Below are positions 5,592-13,928 of a DNA stretch of 64,000 nucleotides, piece by piece (the stretch's first letter is position 1; every line of letters starts with the position of its first letter). The stretch is from NCBI GenBank assembly GCA_002499085.1, contig DAKD01000002.1, forward strand, positions 1 through 64,000. Reading direction: 5' to 3'. Source of the stretch: Methanomassiliicoccales archaeon UBA280 (GTDB taxonomy: Archaea > Thermoplasmatota > Thermoplasmata > SG8-5). The translations under genes and the position numbers were made by a program. The notes beneath the pieces were generated by a model that ran no database searches, was not told the DNA's origin, and saw only the letters and a list, made by a program, of their open reading frames with translations.

Positions 5592-8552
5592 ATGCGCATC
5601 ATGGAGGACTGTTTCGGGCGCGAGGAACATTTCGCGCACATCGTTTCTTGCCTTGAGGGTGTGAGAGCCGGGAAGGGCTCGGCCCTCATCGTATCCGGGC
5701 CCGCAGGCATGGGCAAGACCCACTTAGCCGAGAGGTTCGCTTCCGCGGCGGACGGACTGGGCTTTGAGGTTATAAGGGGAGGCGCCGACCCCTATGCCCA
5801 GAAGCCTTTCCACATATTCTCGAGCTTTCCCGGATTCTGTGAAACAGTCTCCGGTGACATGGTGTTCACGCAATTCTCAGGCCTTTTCATAATGAACGAA
5901 ATGGGGGAGATTCTTGCTGACGCGGGGAGCGAGAACCCGGAGAGGCTGGCCAGCGTGCTATCCGCAGTAAGGGGATTCGTGAGAGACTCTTTCGGGGGCA
6001 GGGGGCAGGTAGGCCTCGGGAGGTTGGAATTCGGCGATGTGAAAATAATCACCGAATGCGTGAACGGTCTTTTCCTGACTGCAATTTTCAACGGAGAAGA
6101 GCATCCAGACATGGGCCGGGCCGTCAGAGCTGCTTTGCAGTGCTTGGGCAGTGCGCCCGGACCCGGGAAAAAATCACTGGCTGGCAGTGCAGGGCTTACC
6201 TTGAATGGCTTACTGAACATGAAATTCCATGTGAGGCGCAGCGTGGAAGGCATGAAGCTGGATGCCGAGAGGCTGAGGGTGGCTGACGCGCTGCTTCGGT
6301 CTCTTCCTGACAAGCCCGGTGGAGTGGTCATTATTCTTGATGACCTGCACTGGGCTGACGAATCCTCCATATCCGTACTCAGGTACATGGCAAGGAACCT
6401 AGGCCGCAGAAAGATGATGATTCTTGCCACAGTGAGGTCTGACAGCCCCGCCTTTCAGACCCTTCATGAGAAATTCATGGAAGACGGATTATGGACCGAG
6501 GTTGTGCTGGGAGGCATGGATGCCCAGGAAGTTGAATCCCTGGTGCGGTCAGTGATTCCCGGGCAGGCCATTCCCGTCGAGTTCACAGAGAGGCTGGCAA
6601 CCCGGACCTCAGGCAACCCGTTTTACATCAGGGAAATTCTGACCAAAATGCTGGCAGACGGAAATATCAGAATTTCCGGCGGGAAGTCCGTGTACGACGA
6701 TTCTGCCTTCACGGTTCCGGAGAGCCTGGAGGAATTGGTGCGCATGAGGTTGGAGTCCCTAGCGCCCGATGTGCTGATGGCCATTGAATACATCTCATGC
6801 ATGGGCATCGAGTTCGTCCCTGAGATAGTCAAATCCTCGGGCCTCCTGAAGGCGCCGGAGAAACAGCTCGCGGCACTAGAGAAATCTGGATTTATCGACC
6901 TCGGTTCCGGCTCGGCAAGATTCAACCATGCGATTCTCCAGGATATTGTCTATCAGAATATAGCTTCGCGCTGGCATACCGCATATCACAGGGACATCGG
7001 GGAGAACTTTGAACGTCTCCGCCCTGCAGATGAGGTTGTCTATGAACTTGCAAGGCATTTCTCGCTCGCACAGGAACATTCAAAGACCCTGAAATATGCC
7101 ACATTGGCCGGCGAGAAGGCCGAGGGTGCAATCGCCCCGGAGCAGGCCAGCAGATACTACGAAGCTGCGCTTGCATCGGCACAAAAGCTCGGTGAAAAAT
7201 GTGCTGTATCGGATCTGCTTGTGAGGGTTGGGGACTGCAACATGCTGCTCGGCGACCTTGGCAGAGCCCTGGAGAAATACAGTTCCGCATTGGAATCCGA
7301 CATCGAAGAACGGACAAAGGCTTCCATCCGCAGGAAGACAGCCATAGTTCATGAGAAGATGGGAGATTATGCCGCGTCCATAAAGGACTGCGAGGCAGGC
7401 ATCAAGCATCTGGGCGGGGCAAGGGAGCGGGAAACTGTGATGCTTCTGCTGGCACAGGCAAGCGCCAGCATCAGGATGGGTATCACTGATGTGGCGATGG
7501 ATATCGCCTCGAAAGCGCTGGCCTTGGCGCGCGAAATCAATGACGAAAAAATGATTGGCGCATGCATGCACTCGCTGGGGAGCTTCCATCTGATGAAGGG
7601 AGAGTTCGCGAAGGCCATCGAATGCCTGGATATGGCGGTCGAAACGAAACGGAACCTCGGTGACGATGTGGGTATGTCCGCCTCCCTCAACAACCTTGGC
7701 ATTGCCCATTACTATTCAGGGCAGGTACAGAAAGCCCTGGAATGCTATGAGCGAAGCTTGGGAATTTTTCGGAAAATCGGCGACAAATACGGCATCGCAG
7801 CTGCACTGAACAACCTTGGTGGGTTCACCCAGGACTTCGGGCATCTGAGAAAGGCCTTGGAATACCATTTGCAGAGCCTGGAAATCAAGGAGACCATTGG
7901 TGACAAGTACGGCATTGTCAGCACGCTCACCAACCTAGGGATTGTTCACAGGAACCTGGGCGAGCTGGATAAAGCCGTGGAATTCGGCGAAAGGGGCCTG
8001 GCATTGTCCAGGCAAATCAACAATGCCAAAGAGATTCTACTGAACCTCAACAACCTGGGCGAGGCACACCTTGAATCGCTGAATCCGGGCAAGGCAGAGG
8101 AAATGTTCAGCCTGGCACTCGAACAGAGCCGGGCATTCAAGGACCTGCAGCAGGAAACCCATGCTTTGAGGGGGCTGGCAAAGATATCGCTCGCCCGCGG
8201 CGACACTGCCGGGGCCGAAACCCATGCCAGAAGGGCTCTGGATACAGCGCTCAACATAAATTCCCAGAGGGAGGAATACCAATCAAGATGCACACTCGGC
8301 GGAGTGCTCCGTGCAGGCGGCTCCCTCGATGAGGCGGCCAAGGAGTTCGAAATAGCACTGGACGTTTTCAGAAAGTCAACCGGAAACGAGGTAGAGCCGC
8401 ACATATATTACGAATTCGGGCTGCTGATGAAAGACGCGGGTGACAGGGCCGGCATGAGTGAGATGCTTGCCAAAGCCAGAGATGAATTCGACAGGCACGG
8501 GTATGTGCGGATGGTTTCCAGAATAGATTCTGAGCTCACTGCCTCAGGATAG
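5592..8552 (+). CDS. STAND-like AAA ATPase with TPR array
   Basis: 986 residues. The N-terminal P-loop module (AAA_16/MalT-like) has Walker A GPAGMGKT at 36-43 and Walker B VVIILDDLHWADE near 245. After the ATPase and winged-helix-like regions (to about 480), the rest is a series of at least eight tetratricopeptide repeats of about 40 residues, with NNLG/ALEY/IGDKYG-type consensus (roughly 500-960). There is no transmembrane segment or signal peptide. The plan is that of a nucleotide-switched scaffold or signal-transduction ATPase, as in MalT-type regulators, but no DNA-binding domain is visible. An in-frame ATG at 5601 is an alternative start. It ends by overlapping the convergent kinase gene by nine bases. 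Confidence 0.75.
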   Translation: MRIMEDCFGREEHFAHIVSCLEGVRAGKGSALIVSGPAGMGKTHLAERFASAADGLGFEVIRGGADPYAQKPFHIFSSFPGFCETVSGDMVFTQFSGLFIMNEMGEILADAGSENPERLASVLSAVRGFVRDSFGGRGQVGLGRLEFGDVKIITECVNGLFLTAIFNGEEHPDMGRAVRAALQCLGSAPGPGKKSLAGSAGLTLNGLLNMKFHVRRSVEGMKLDAERLRVADALLRSLPDKPGGVVIILDDLHWADESSISVLRYMARNLGRRKMMILATVRSDSPAFQTLHEKFMEDGLWTEVVLGGMDAQEVESLVRSVIPGQAIPVEFTERLATRTSGNPFYIREILTKMLADGNIRISGGKSVYDDSAFTVPESLEELVRMRLESLAPDVLMAIEYISCMGIEFVPEIVKSSGLLKAPEKQLAALEKSGFIDLGSGSARFNHAILQDIVYQNIASRWHTAYHRDIGENFERLRPADEVVYELARHFSLAQEHSKTLKYATLAGEKAEGAIAPEQASRYYEAALASAQKLGEKCAVSDLLVRVGDCNMLLGDLGRALEKYSSALESDIEERTKASIRRKTAIVHEKMGDYAASIKDCEAGIKHLGGARERETVMLLLAQASASIRMGITDVAMDIASKALALAREINDEKMIGACMHSLGSFHLMKGEFAKAIECLDMAVETKRNLGDDVGMSASLNNLGIAHYYSGQVQKALECYERSLGIFRKIGDKYGIAAALNNLGGFTQDFGHLRKALEYHLQSLEIKETIGDKYGIVSTLTNLGIVHRNLGELDKAVEFGERGLALSRQINNAKEILLNLNNLGEAHLESLNPGKAEEMFSLALEQSRAFKDLQQETHALRGLAKISLARGDTAGAETHARRALDTALNINSQREEYQSRCTLGGVLRAGGSLDEAAKEFEIALDVFRKSTGNEVEPHIYYEFGLLMKDAGDRAGMSEMLAKARDEFDRHGYVRMVSRIDSELTASG

Positions 8553-9464
8553 CCCCGCCCTCTTCGCAACCTCATCCCAGCCCGGCAGCTTGCCCACCGG
8601 CCCCCTGACCTCGACGGCGAAGCTGGCTGCAGCCGAGCCCAGCATGCCGCAGCATTCCAGGTCCATGCCCCGGCTCAGCCCGGCGTAGAATCCCGCCCGG
8701 TACGCGTCCCCGGCGCCTGTGGGGTCAGCCACTTTATTGGGCTTTATTGCCGGAATCCTGCATGTTCCGGAGGATGTGATAATCTCGCTGCCCTCCTTTC
8801 CCTTCGTGACAACAAGGAATCCCACCGTGTCCAGTACCTTGCTTCTGTTCCTTATGTTCAGGTATTTCATGGCTAACTTGAGCTCATGCTGGTTGACGAA
8901 CAGTGCATCGGACATTTTAAGCAGTTCGGTGAACAGTTCAGGCGTATACACGTAGCTCAGTTCCTGTGCAGGGTCGAAATGTATCCTTTTCCCGAGCTTC
9001 CTGGCCGCCTTCATCACGCCCCTGTAATACCTCGGGTCGCCAGTTCCGATATGGACGATCTCGCTGGACTCGACGGCGTGCAGGCCGATGGGGAACCGGA
9101 CCATGTCGGCCATCGGCCCCTGGTCCATTATGCATATCTGGTCGCCTCTCTTATCGGTCATGATGCGGCAGGTCGGTGTCAAGTAATCCTCAATCTCAGC
9201 CAGGTCGTAAGTATCGACACCAGCGTTGAACAGGGCAGTGCGGAAATCCTCGGGAAAATCCTTTCCCACGAGCGAGGCGAGTGCTGTCCTCACTCCCATG
9301 GAGGAGGCCATGAGTGCTATGTTCGCACCCGTGCCCCCGAAGAACCTCCGGACGTTCGAGACCTGGACGGAAGTGTTTGGCTTGGGAAAGGAGCCAACAT
9401 CCATGATGTAATCGATGTTGACATGGCCGAACACGCCGAGAAAATTATGAACTTGCTGGCTCAT
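8544..9464 (-). CDS. PfkB-family kinase, probable adenosine/nucleoside kinase
   Basis: 306 residues with both PfkB signatures: FFGGTGANIALMASSMG near residues 40-56, and the C-terminal DPTGAGDAYRAGFYAGL carrying the catalytic Asp. The family phosphorylates sugars or nucleosides with ATP. Its start overlaps the end of the S-adenosylhomocysteine hydrolase gene by four bases (ATGA-type), so the two are co-translated. Adenosine is a product of that hydrolase, so removal of adenosine as AMP is the most economical role; this is inference from context, and a ribokinase-like sugar substrate is not excluded. Confidence 0.78.
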   Translation of the reverse strand: MSQQVHNFLGVFGHVNIDYIMDVGSFPKPNTSVQVSNVRRFFGGTGANIALMASSMGVRTALASLVGKDFPEDFRTALFNAGVDTYDLAEIEDYLTPTCRIMTDKRGDQICIMDQGPMADMVRFPIGLHAVESSEIVHIGTGDPRYYRGVMKAARKLGKRIHFDPAQELSYVYTPELFTELLKMSDALFVNQHELKLAMKYLNIRNRSKVLDTVGFLVVTKGKEGSEIITSSGTCRIPAIKPNKVADPTGAGDAYRAGFYAGLSRGMDLECCGMLGSAAASFAVEVRGPVGKLPGWDEVAKRAGLS

Positions 9465-10708
9465 GTCCCTTCCTTCCAGTCGCAGAGATAGGCTTTCTGT
9501 ACATCCGAAAGAGAATCGATTGTCACGCCCATGGCCTTCAGCTTGAGCCTGGCCACAAGCTCGTCCATCTCGGGAGGCACATCGTAAACCTTGGGCTTCA
9601 GCTCCTCCCTGTGCGTGACAAGGCGCTCGGCGCAGCCCGCCTGTATCGCGAAGCTCATGTCCATTATCTCGACTGGATGGCCCTGACCGACTGCCAGATT
9701 CACCAGCCGGCCTTCGCCGAGCAGGTAAACACGTTTGCCGTTGTTCAGCCTGTACTCTTCCACATATTCCCTTACCCTGGTCTTGGATTCGGCCGTCTCA
9801 TCGAGGCCTGTCTTGCATATCTCGTTGTCGAAGTGGCCCGAATTCGCGAGCACGCAGCCGTCCTTGATGTTCTCCAGATGCTCCTTCCGCACGATGTCTT
9901 TGCATCCCGTGACGGAGACTATGAAATCAGCTTCCCCAACTGCCTCGGCCATGGGCATCACCCTGAAGCCGTCCATCCTGGCTTCCACGGCCTTCACCGG
10001 GTCTATCTCGGTGACAATGACATTTGCCCCCATGCCGTGGGCGCGGGCTGCGATTCCGCGGCCGCACCACCCGTACCCGGCGACCACGAACACGCACCCG
10101 GCAATTGTGAGGTTTGTTGCTGTCAGGATGCCGTCGAAAGTGGACTGGCCTGTGCCGTACCTGTTGTCGAACAGATGTTTCATCTTGGCATTGTTCACCG
10201 CGAAAACAGGGTACTCCAGCTTGCCCTCTGCCTCCATGGCTTTCAGCCTGATTATTCCGGTCGTGGTCTCCTCGTTCCCGCCGATTACGTGGGGCAGAAG
10301 ATCCCGGTGCTTGGTGTGAAGCATGAGTACCAGGTCGCCTCCGTCGTCAACCGTGATCTCCGGCTTCAGCTTGATTACCGACTCGATGTTCGAATAATAC
10401 TCGTCCCTGGACTCGCCTTTCTTTGCATAGGTTTCCAGGCCGTACTCACTGTTCAGCGCCTGAGCAACCGAGTCATCCGTTGAAAGCGGATTGCAGCTTG
10501 CCAGCCTCACTTTGGCGCCTGCATCCTGCAGCGTGAGTGCCAGTATGCCTGTCTTGGCTTCCACATGGAGCGCCATGCCTATTCTCTTGCCCTCAAGCGC
10601 GCCGTTGTCTTTCATGGATTTGCCTATCTGCCTGAGAACGTCCATGTGGGTGCGCGCCCACTCGAGCCTGTTGATTCCTTTCCTCAGAATGCCGTCCATC
10701 TGATACAC
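9461..10708 (-). CDS. ahcY: S-adenosylhomocysteine hydrolase
   Basis: 415 residues. It splits S-adenosylhomocysteine into adenosine and homocysteine using bound NAD, relieving product inhibition of methyltransferases. Visible blocks are HVEAKTGILALTL near 48, the substrate-site DNRYGTGQSTFDGI near 176, the NAD-binding AGYGWCGRGIAARAHGMGANVIVTE near 206-230, and a C-terminal YLCDWKEGT. Some methanogen homologues act on S-inosylhomocysteine instead, which the sequence alone cannot exclude. A TATA-like ATATATCTGG lies 20-30 nt upstream on the minus strand (around 10725-10735), suggesting a leaderless message. It is followed by the PfkB-type kinase in the same operon. Confidence 0.95.
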   Translation of the reverse strand: MYQMDGILRKGINRLEWARTHMDVLRQIGKSMKDNGALEGKRIGMALHVEAKTGILALTLQDAGAKVRLASCNPLSTDDSVAQALNSEYGLETYAKKGESRDEYYSNIESVIKLKPEITVDDGGDLVLMLHTKHRDLLPHVIGGNEETTTGIIRLKAMEAEGKLEYPVFAVNNAKMKHLFDNRYGTGQSTFDGILTATNLTIAGCVFVVAGYGWCGRGIAARAHGMGANVIVTEIDPVKAVEARMDGFRVMPMAEAVGEADFIVSVTGCKDIVRKEHLENIKDGCVLANSGHFDNEICKTGLDETAESKTRVREYVEEYRLNNGKRVYLLGEGRLVNLAVGQGHPVEIMDMSFAIQAGCAERLVTHREELKPKVYDVPPEMDELVARLKLKAMGVTIDSLSDVQKAYLCDWKEGT

Positions 10709-10761
10709 CGCATCCGAATCTTTTTACCAGATATATAACTGCTGGACAACAGGACTGGGCT

Positions 10762-11655
10762 TCACTCCTGGATCGCGTCCACGGCTTTTATCCACTTGTC
10801 CTTCAGCTCGCGCAGGACTGTCTCGTCCATCTGCTCCTCGAGAAGAGCGTCTGCGAGGTAGTCCACGAGCGCACGGACACCGCCCTTCCTGGGGTTGTTG
10901 TGGTCTATCCCAGCCCTGGCCACCTCCTCGCGGATTATCCTGCCGGCCGTCTGCATGTTGCCGTAGGCCTCGGAGAATTCGAATATTATCTGGTCCAGCA
11001 CCTCTATCGTTGTCTTCCTCGGGCCAATGTCGGAAAGCCCCTTGATTATTACATCCTGGATGCGTGTGTAGAATGGGTCCTCGGCCCTGTCGAAGTAGAA
11101 CAGGAGGTGGGCCATTGACATGAATGCGTCCTCCACTTTTTCCCCGGTCATAGCGCTTGTCATGAACCATGTGTTCAGATGCTCGGGTATGTACTGTTTC
11201 ATGCCGTGATTGTATCTCTGCTCCAGGTCTCCCATGACCTCGAGGGCGCTAGCAAGCGCGTCCTCGTCGGCCAGGTCCACCTTGTTCCCCAGAAACACGA
11301 ACGGCAGTTTCACCGTGCCGATAGTCCTCAGTATCATGGGTATCCAGTATTTCTCCAGGTTGGTGAGGGTCTCCGGCCTTGTGATGTCCGCGACAATGAT
11401 TATTCCCTGGGCGCCCACGATCTGGCGCGCCTGGGTTGACATGTAGCCCTCGCGGCCGAGCATGTCCCATATCATCAGGTTGACTTCTGTTTCCTGGCCC
11501 TCGAAGTTGATGTTGAGGACCTTCTTGCTGACCTTGGTCCCGATAGTGGATATGTAACTGTCTGAGAACTCGTCATGGACGAAACGCCTTATAAGGCTCG
11601 TCTTTCCCACTGCCGATTCGCCCAGAAGCACTATTTTCTTGACTGTCTTTTTCAC
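10762..11655 (-). CDS. Ras/Rab-like small GTPase with C-terminal extension
   Basis: 297 residues from GTG 11655, chosen because a GGTGAG site precedes it by seven bases; the reading frame continues upstream but is not protein-like there. G1 is GESAVGKTS, the G2 threonine lies in YISTIGT, G3 is WDMLGREG, G4 is GNKVD and G5 is TSAMTGE. The residue after the G3 glycine, normally the catalytic Gln of Ras/Rab, is Arg. A helical extension of about 100 residues follows the G domain, with no prenylation-like Cys motif. It is a cytoplasmic nucleotide switch; partners are unknown, though a roadblock-type protein is encoded at 58968-59759. It lies downstream of the NucS-like/HRDC gene on the same strand, separated by a strong terminator-like hairpin. 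Confidence 0.85.
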   Translation of the reverse strand: MKKTVKKIVLLGESAVGKTSLIRRFVHDEFSDSYISTIGTKVSKKVLNINFEGQETEVNLMIWDMLGREGYMSTQARQIVGAQGIIIVADITRPETLTNLEKYWIPMILRTIGTVKLPFVFLGNKVDLADEDALASALEVMGDLEQRYNHGMKQYIPEHLNTWFMTSAMTGEKVEDAFMSMAHLLFYFDRAEDPFYTRIQDVIIKGLSDIGPRKTTIEVLDQIIFEFSEAYGNMQTAGRIIREEVARAGIDHNNPRKGGVRALVDYLADALLEEQMDETVLRELKDKWIKAVDAIQE

Positions 11656-11709
11656 CAATCGCTCACCCGGGATGCTTAATCGGGATATGGCGATATATAA
11701 GTTTCTATG

Positions 11710-11756
11710 AAAGAAAAAAGGAAGGCTCGGCAGTCCCCGGGAGGGCTGCCGAGCCT
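11710..11756 (-). terminator. Hairpin plus T-tract terminator of the HRDC gene
   Basis: An 11-bp perfect stem pairs AGGCTCGGCAG (11723-11733) with CTGCCGAGCCT (11746-11756). On the minus strand it is followed directly by TTCCTTTTTTCTTTC. It sits 36 bases after the stop of the minus-strand gene at 11793-12689. Archaea mainly terminate at T-tracts, so the T-run is the likely active part. Confidence 0.7.
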
Positions 11757-11792
11757 GAAATGTTGCCTGTGCCCGAAGGGCTTGGCACGGGG

Positions 11793-12689
11793 TTAAAACA
11801 TCCCGAGTATCTCGGGGCCGAACTTTTGCGCGCTCACCTGGCCTATGCCGTATATGCCCTGCAGTTCCTCGATCGTCTTCGGGGCCCTGCTGGCAATCTC
11901 CGCTATGGTCCGGTTCTTGAGGACGAAGTACTTGGGCTTGCCCATCTCGGCGGACTTCCTGTCGCGCCATTCCCTGAGAACTGACTTGCGCCTCTCGACC
12001 TCGGCTATGTCAAGCGAGGACTGCGCCTCGACCGGAATGTCGCCGCCGGCCAGGACATCCAGGCCCTTGCTCGTGACCACAAGCACAGGGAACTCCGAGT
12101 CCTCGACATATGCGAGGTAGTTCTCCTGTATCAGCCAGTCTATGAGGCTGAGCACTTCCTTCATGCTGGATTCCTTGGCTATGCCGTAAGTACCCAGCTT
12201 GGAGATGTTGATCGTCAGAATCTTCTTGCTGACGCTGCCTGTCAGGACCCTTGCGATTGTGGTGCGGCCGTAGTTGCCGCCCAGGTCGAACACGCATTTC
12301 AGTATTGACATTGCCAGCGAGTTCGTCTGCTTGCCCGAGCTTACGCCCTGCATGGCGATTATCTCAGTGAACTGGAGTGTGAGCTGCTGCCCGTCCTCGG
12401 TCGTGGCGAAGAACTCTATCTCCGCGTCGGCCATGTTCCTTGCCAGGCTTATTTCGGCTCCGCCGTCTATGTAGCACAGCGGGCGCACCCCGTTGCTCAG
12501 GTTGTGCACGATGACGGTGCCGTCCGGTCTCGCACTCACGAGGACCTTTGCCTGGAACTCCTTGGTGACAGAGGCATTGGCGTATGTGCCGTTGCACTGC
12601 CCGACCAGGATTATGTTCTGGAGGTTCATTTCTCCGTTTTCGTTCGTTTTGCTTTCCGTTTCTACGTTTTGTACGTTTTTGGTTTTCAT
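11793..12689 (-). CDS. NucS-like N-domain / winged-helix / HRDC protein
   Basis: 298 residues from ATG 12689. Residues about 25-115 resemble the N-terminal beta domain of the archaeal endonuclease NucS/EndoMS (pattern PDGTVIVHNLSNGVRPLCYIDGG), but no catalytic nuclease domain follows. Residues about 135-220 look like an RQC-type winged helix, and the last 75 residues are an HRDC domain ending in helix-hairpin-helix-like IEELQGIYGIGQVSAQKFG. So it has RecQ accessory modules without the helicase motor. A role in binding branched or single-stranded DNA is inferred. An ATG at 12626 (MNLQNI) is an alternative start. It is transcribed divergently from hypE. Confidence 0.7.
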   Translation of the reverse strand: MKTKNVQNVETESKTNENGEMNLQNIILVGQCNGTYANASVTKEFQAKVLVSARPDGTVIVHNLSNGVRPLCYIDGGAEISLARNMADAEIEFFATTEDGQQLTLQFTEIIAMQGVSSGKQTNSLAMSILKCVFDLGGNYGRTTIARVLTGSVSKKILTINISKLGTYGIAKESSMKEVLSLIDWLIQENYLAYVEDSEFPVLVVTSKGLDVLAGGDIPVEAQSSLDIAEVERRKSVLREWRDRKSAEMGKPKYFVLKNRTIAEIASRAPKTIEELQGIYGIGQVSAQKFGPEILGMF

Positions 12690-12746
12690 TATTTCACTTC
12701 TGCATCCCGTTGTTTTCTGTGGATGCAATGCCCTCATTCCGGGGTG

Positions 12747-12760
12747 GATATATAATGAAA
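12747..12760. promoter_or_regulatory. Divergent TATA element between HRDC gene and hypE
   Basis: The sequence GGATATATAATGAA provides a near-symmetrical TATA core (TATATA). It lies about 60 nt from each of the two divergent starts (12689 minus, 12820 plus). A second TATA-like TTTTTATAC at 12790-12798 is nearer to hypE, about 25 nt from its ATG. Confidence 0.5.
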
Positions 12761-12819
12761 ATTCATTCAAGCAACGTACATGTAGTAAATTTTTATACGA
12801 AAACGGGGTTGGGAGTTCA

Positions 12820-13869
12820 ATGACAGAGCGCATCAACATGAACCACGGCGCCGGGGGCGAGGCCATGCAGGAGCTTCTCAGGAAGCATATACTCGGCGCC
12901 CTTGCCGACCCAAGGCCCGAGATTGGCCTGGAGCAGATGGACGATTCCGGCGTTATCGAGGGCATGGTTTTCACCACTGACGGGCACACTGTCAAGCCGC
13001 TGTTCTATCCCGGAGGCGACATTGGCAGGCTGGCGGTATGCGGGACAGTGAATGACATATCCGCGATGGGCGCAGAGCCTGTCGCGCTTTCATTGGGCCT
13101 GATAATGGAGGACGGCCTTGAGCTGGATGTGCTTTCCGGGGTGATGGAGAGCATTGGCCGCACCTGCAGGGAGTGCGGGGTTCCGGTCATCGCGGGCGAC
13201 ACGAAGGTTGTGGAGAAGGGCGCCATCGATAAAATGATGGTCACCACCTCTGCGGTAGGCAGAACCCACCCGGCTCTGGAGCACAACAACAGAGTTCTTG
13301 AGGAGAAGACCGGGAGGAAACAAAAATGGCTGCAGGACAGCAATATCATGCCTGGCGATGACATCGTCATCACCGGCACAATCGGCGACCACGGCATTGC
13401 CCTGATGAGCTTCCGCGAGGGTTACAACTTCCAAACCACGCTGGAGAGCGACAATGCGCCCCTGAACCTGCTGATGAAAAATGCCCTGGAGGCCGGAGGG
13501 CTCGTCGCAGCCAAGGATCCCACCAGGGGCGGGGTTGCCAACGCCCTGAATGAGTGGGCCGTGAAATCCAAGGTCGGCATATCGGTGGATGAGGATAAGC
13601 TGCCCTTCAATCCGCAGGTGATTGCCGCGTCCGGGCTTCTGGGCATAGACCCCTTGGAGGTGGGAAACGAGGGCAAGATGCTGATCGGCGTGGCCCCGGA
13701 CTTCACCGAGGGCGTGCTGGAGGCAATCAGGCGCAGCCAGTACGGCAGGAACGCCTGCGTTATTGGCAAGGCGCAGGAAAACATCCGCGGGGTGGTGGTC
13801 AGGACGGCCGTGGGGGGCAAGAGGATACTGGAGCCGCCTGCAGGGGATCCCGTGCCAAGGATTTGCTGA
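12820..13869 (+). CDS. hypE: Hydrogenase maturation protein HypE
   Basis: 349 residues. HypE dehydrates a carbamoylated C-terminal cysteine to thiocyanate, delivering the CN ligands of the [NiFe]-hydrogenase active site. The AIRS/PurM fold is clear, with N-terminal NHGAGGEAMQELL, DSGV and GGDIGRLAVCGTVNDISAMGAEP. The C-terminus ends PRIC, the functional cysteine motif. ATG 12820 is preceded by GGGAG (12811-12815) and gives the canonical N-terminus. No other hyp or hydrogenase structural gene is in the window, so it stands alone here. Confidence 0.94.
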   Translation: MTERINMNHGAGGEAMQELLRKHILGALADPRPEIGLEQMDDSGVIEGMVFTTDGHTVKPLFYPGGDIGRLAVCGTVNDISAMGAEPVALSLGLIMEDGLELDVLSGVMESIGRTCRECGVPVIAGDTKVVEKGAIDKMMVTTSAVGRTHPALEHNNRVLEEKTGRKQKWLQDSNIMPGDDIVITGTIGDHGIALMSFREGYNFQTTLESDNAPLNLLMKNALEAGGLVAAKDPTRGGVANALNEWAVKSKVGISVDEDKLPFNPQVIAASGLLGIDPLEVGNEGKMLIGVAPDFTEGVLEAIRRSQYGRNACVIGKAQENIRGVVVRTAVGGKRILEPPAGDPVPRIC

Positions 13870-13928
13870 AGCATGGAAAAAGTATAATAGCTGCATCCAT
13901 TCTTTATGATGGGAGATTGGTGAGCCCG

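Noticed and set aside
10762..11970. 402-residue version of the small GTPase
   Set aside because: The first 105 codons are Arg/Gln/Pro-rich and antisense-like, running through the terminator hairpin and into the HRDC gene. The GTPase fold starts at the GTG at 11655.
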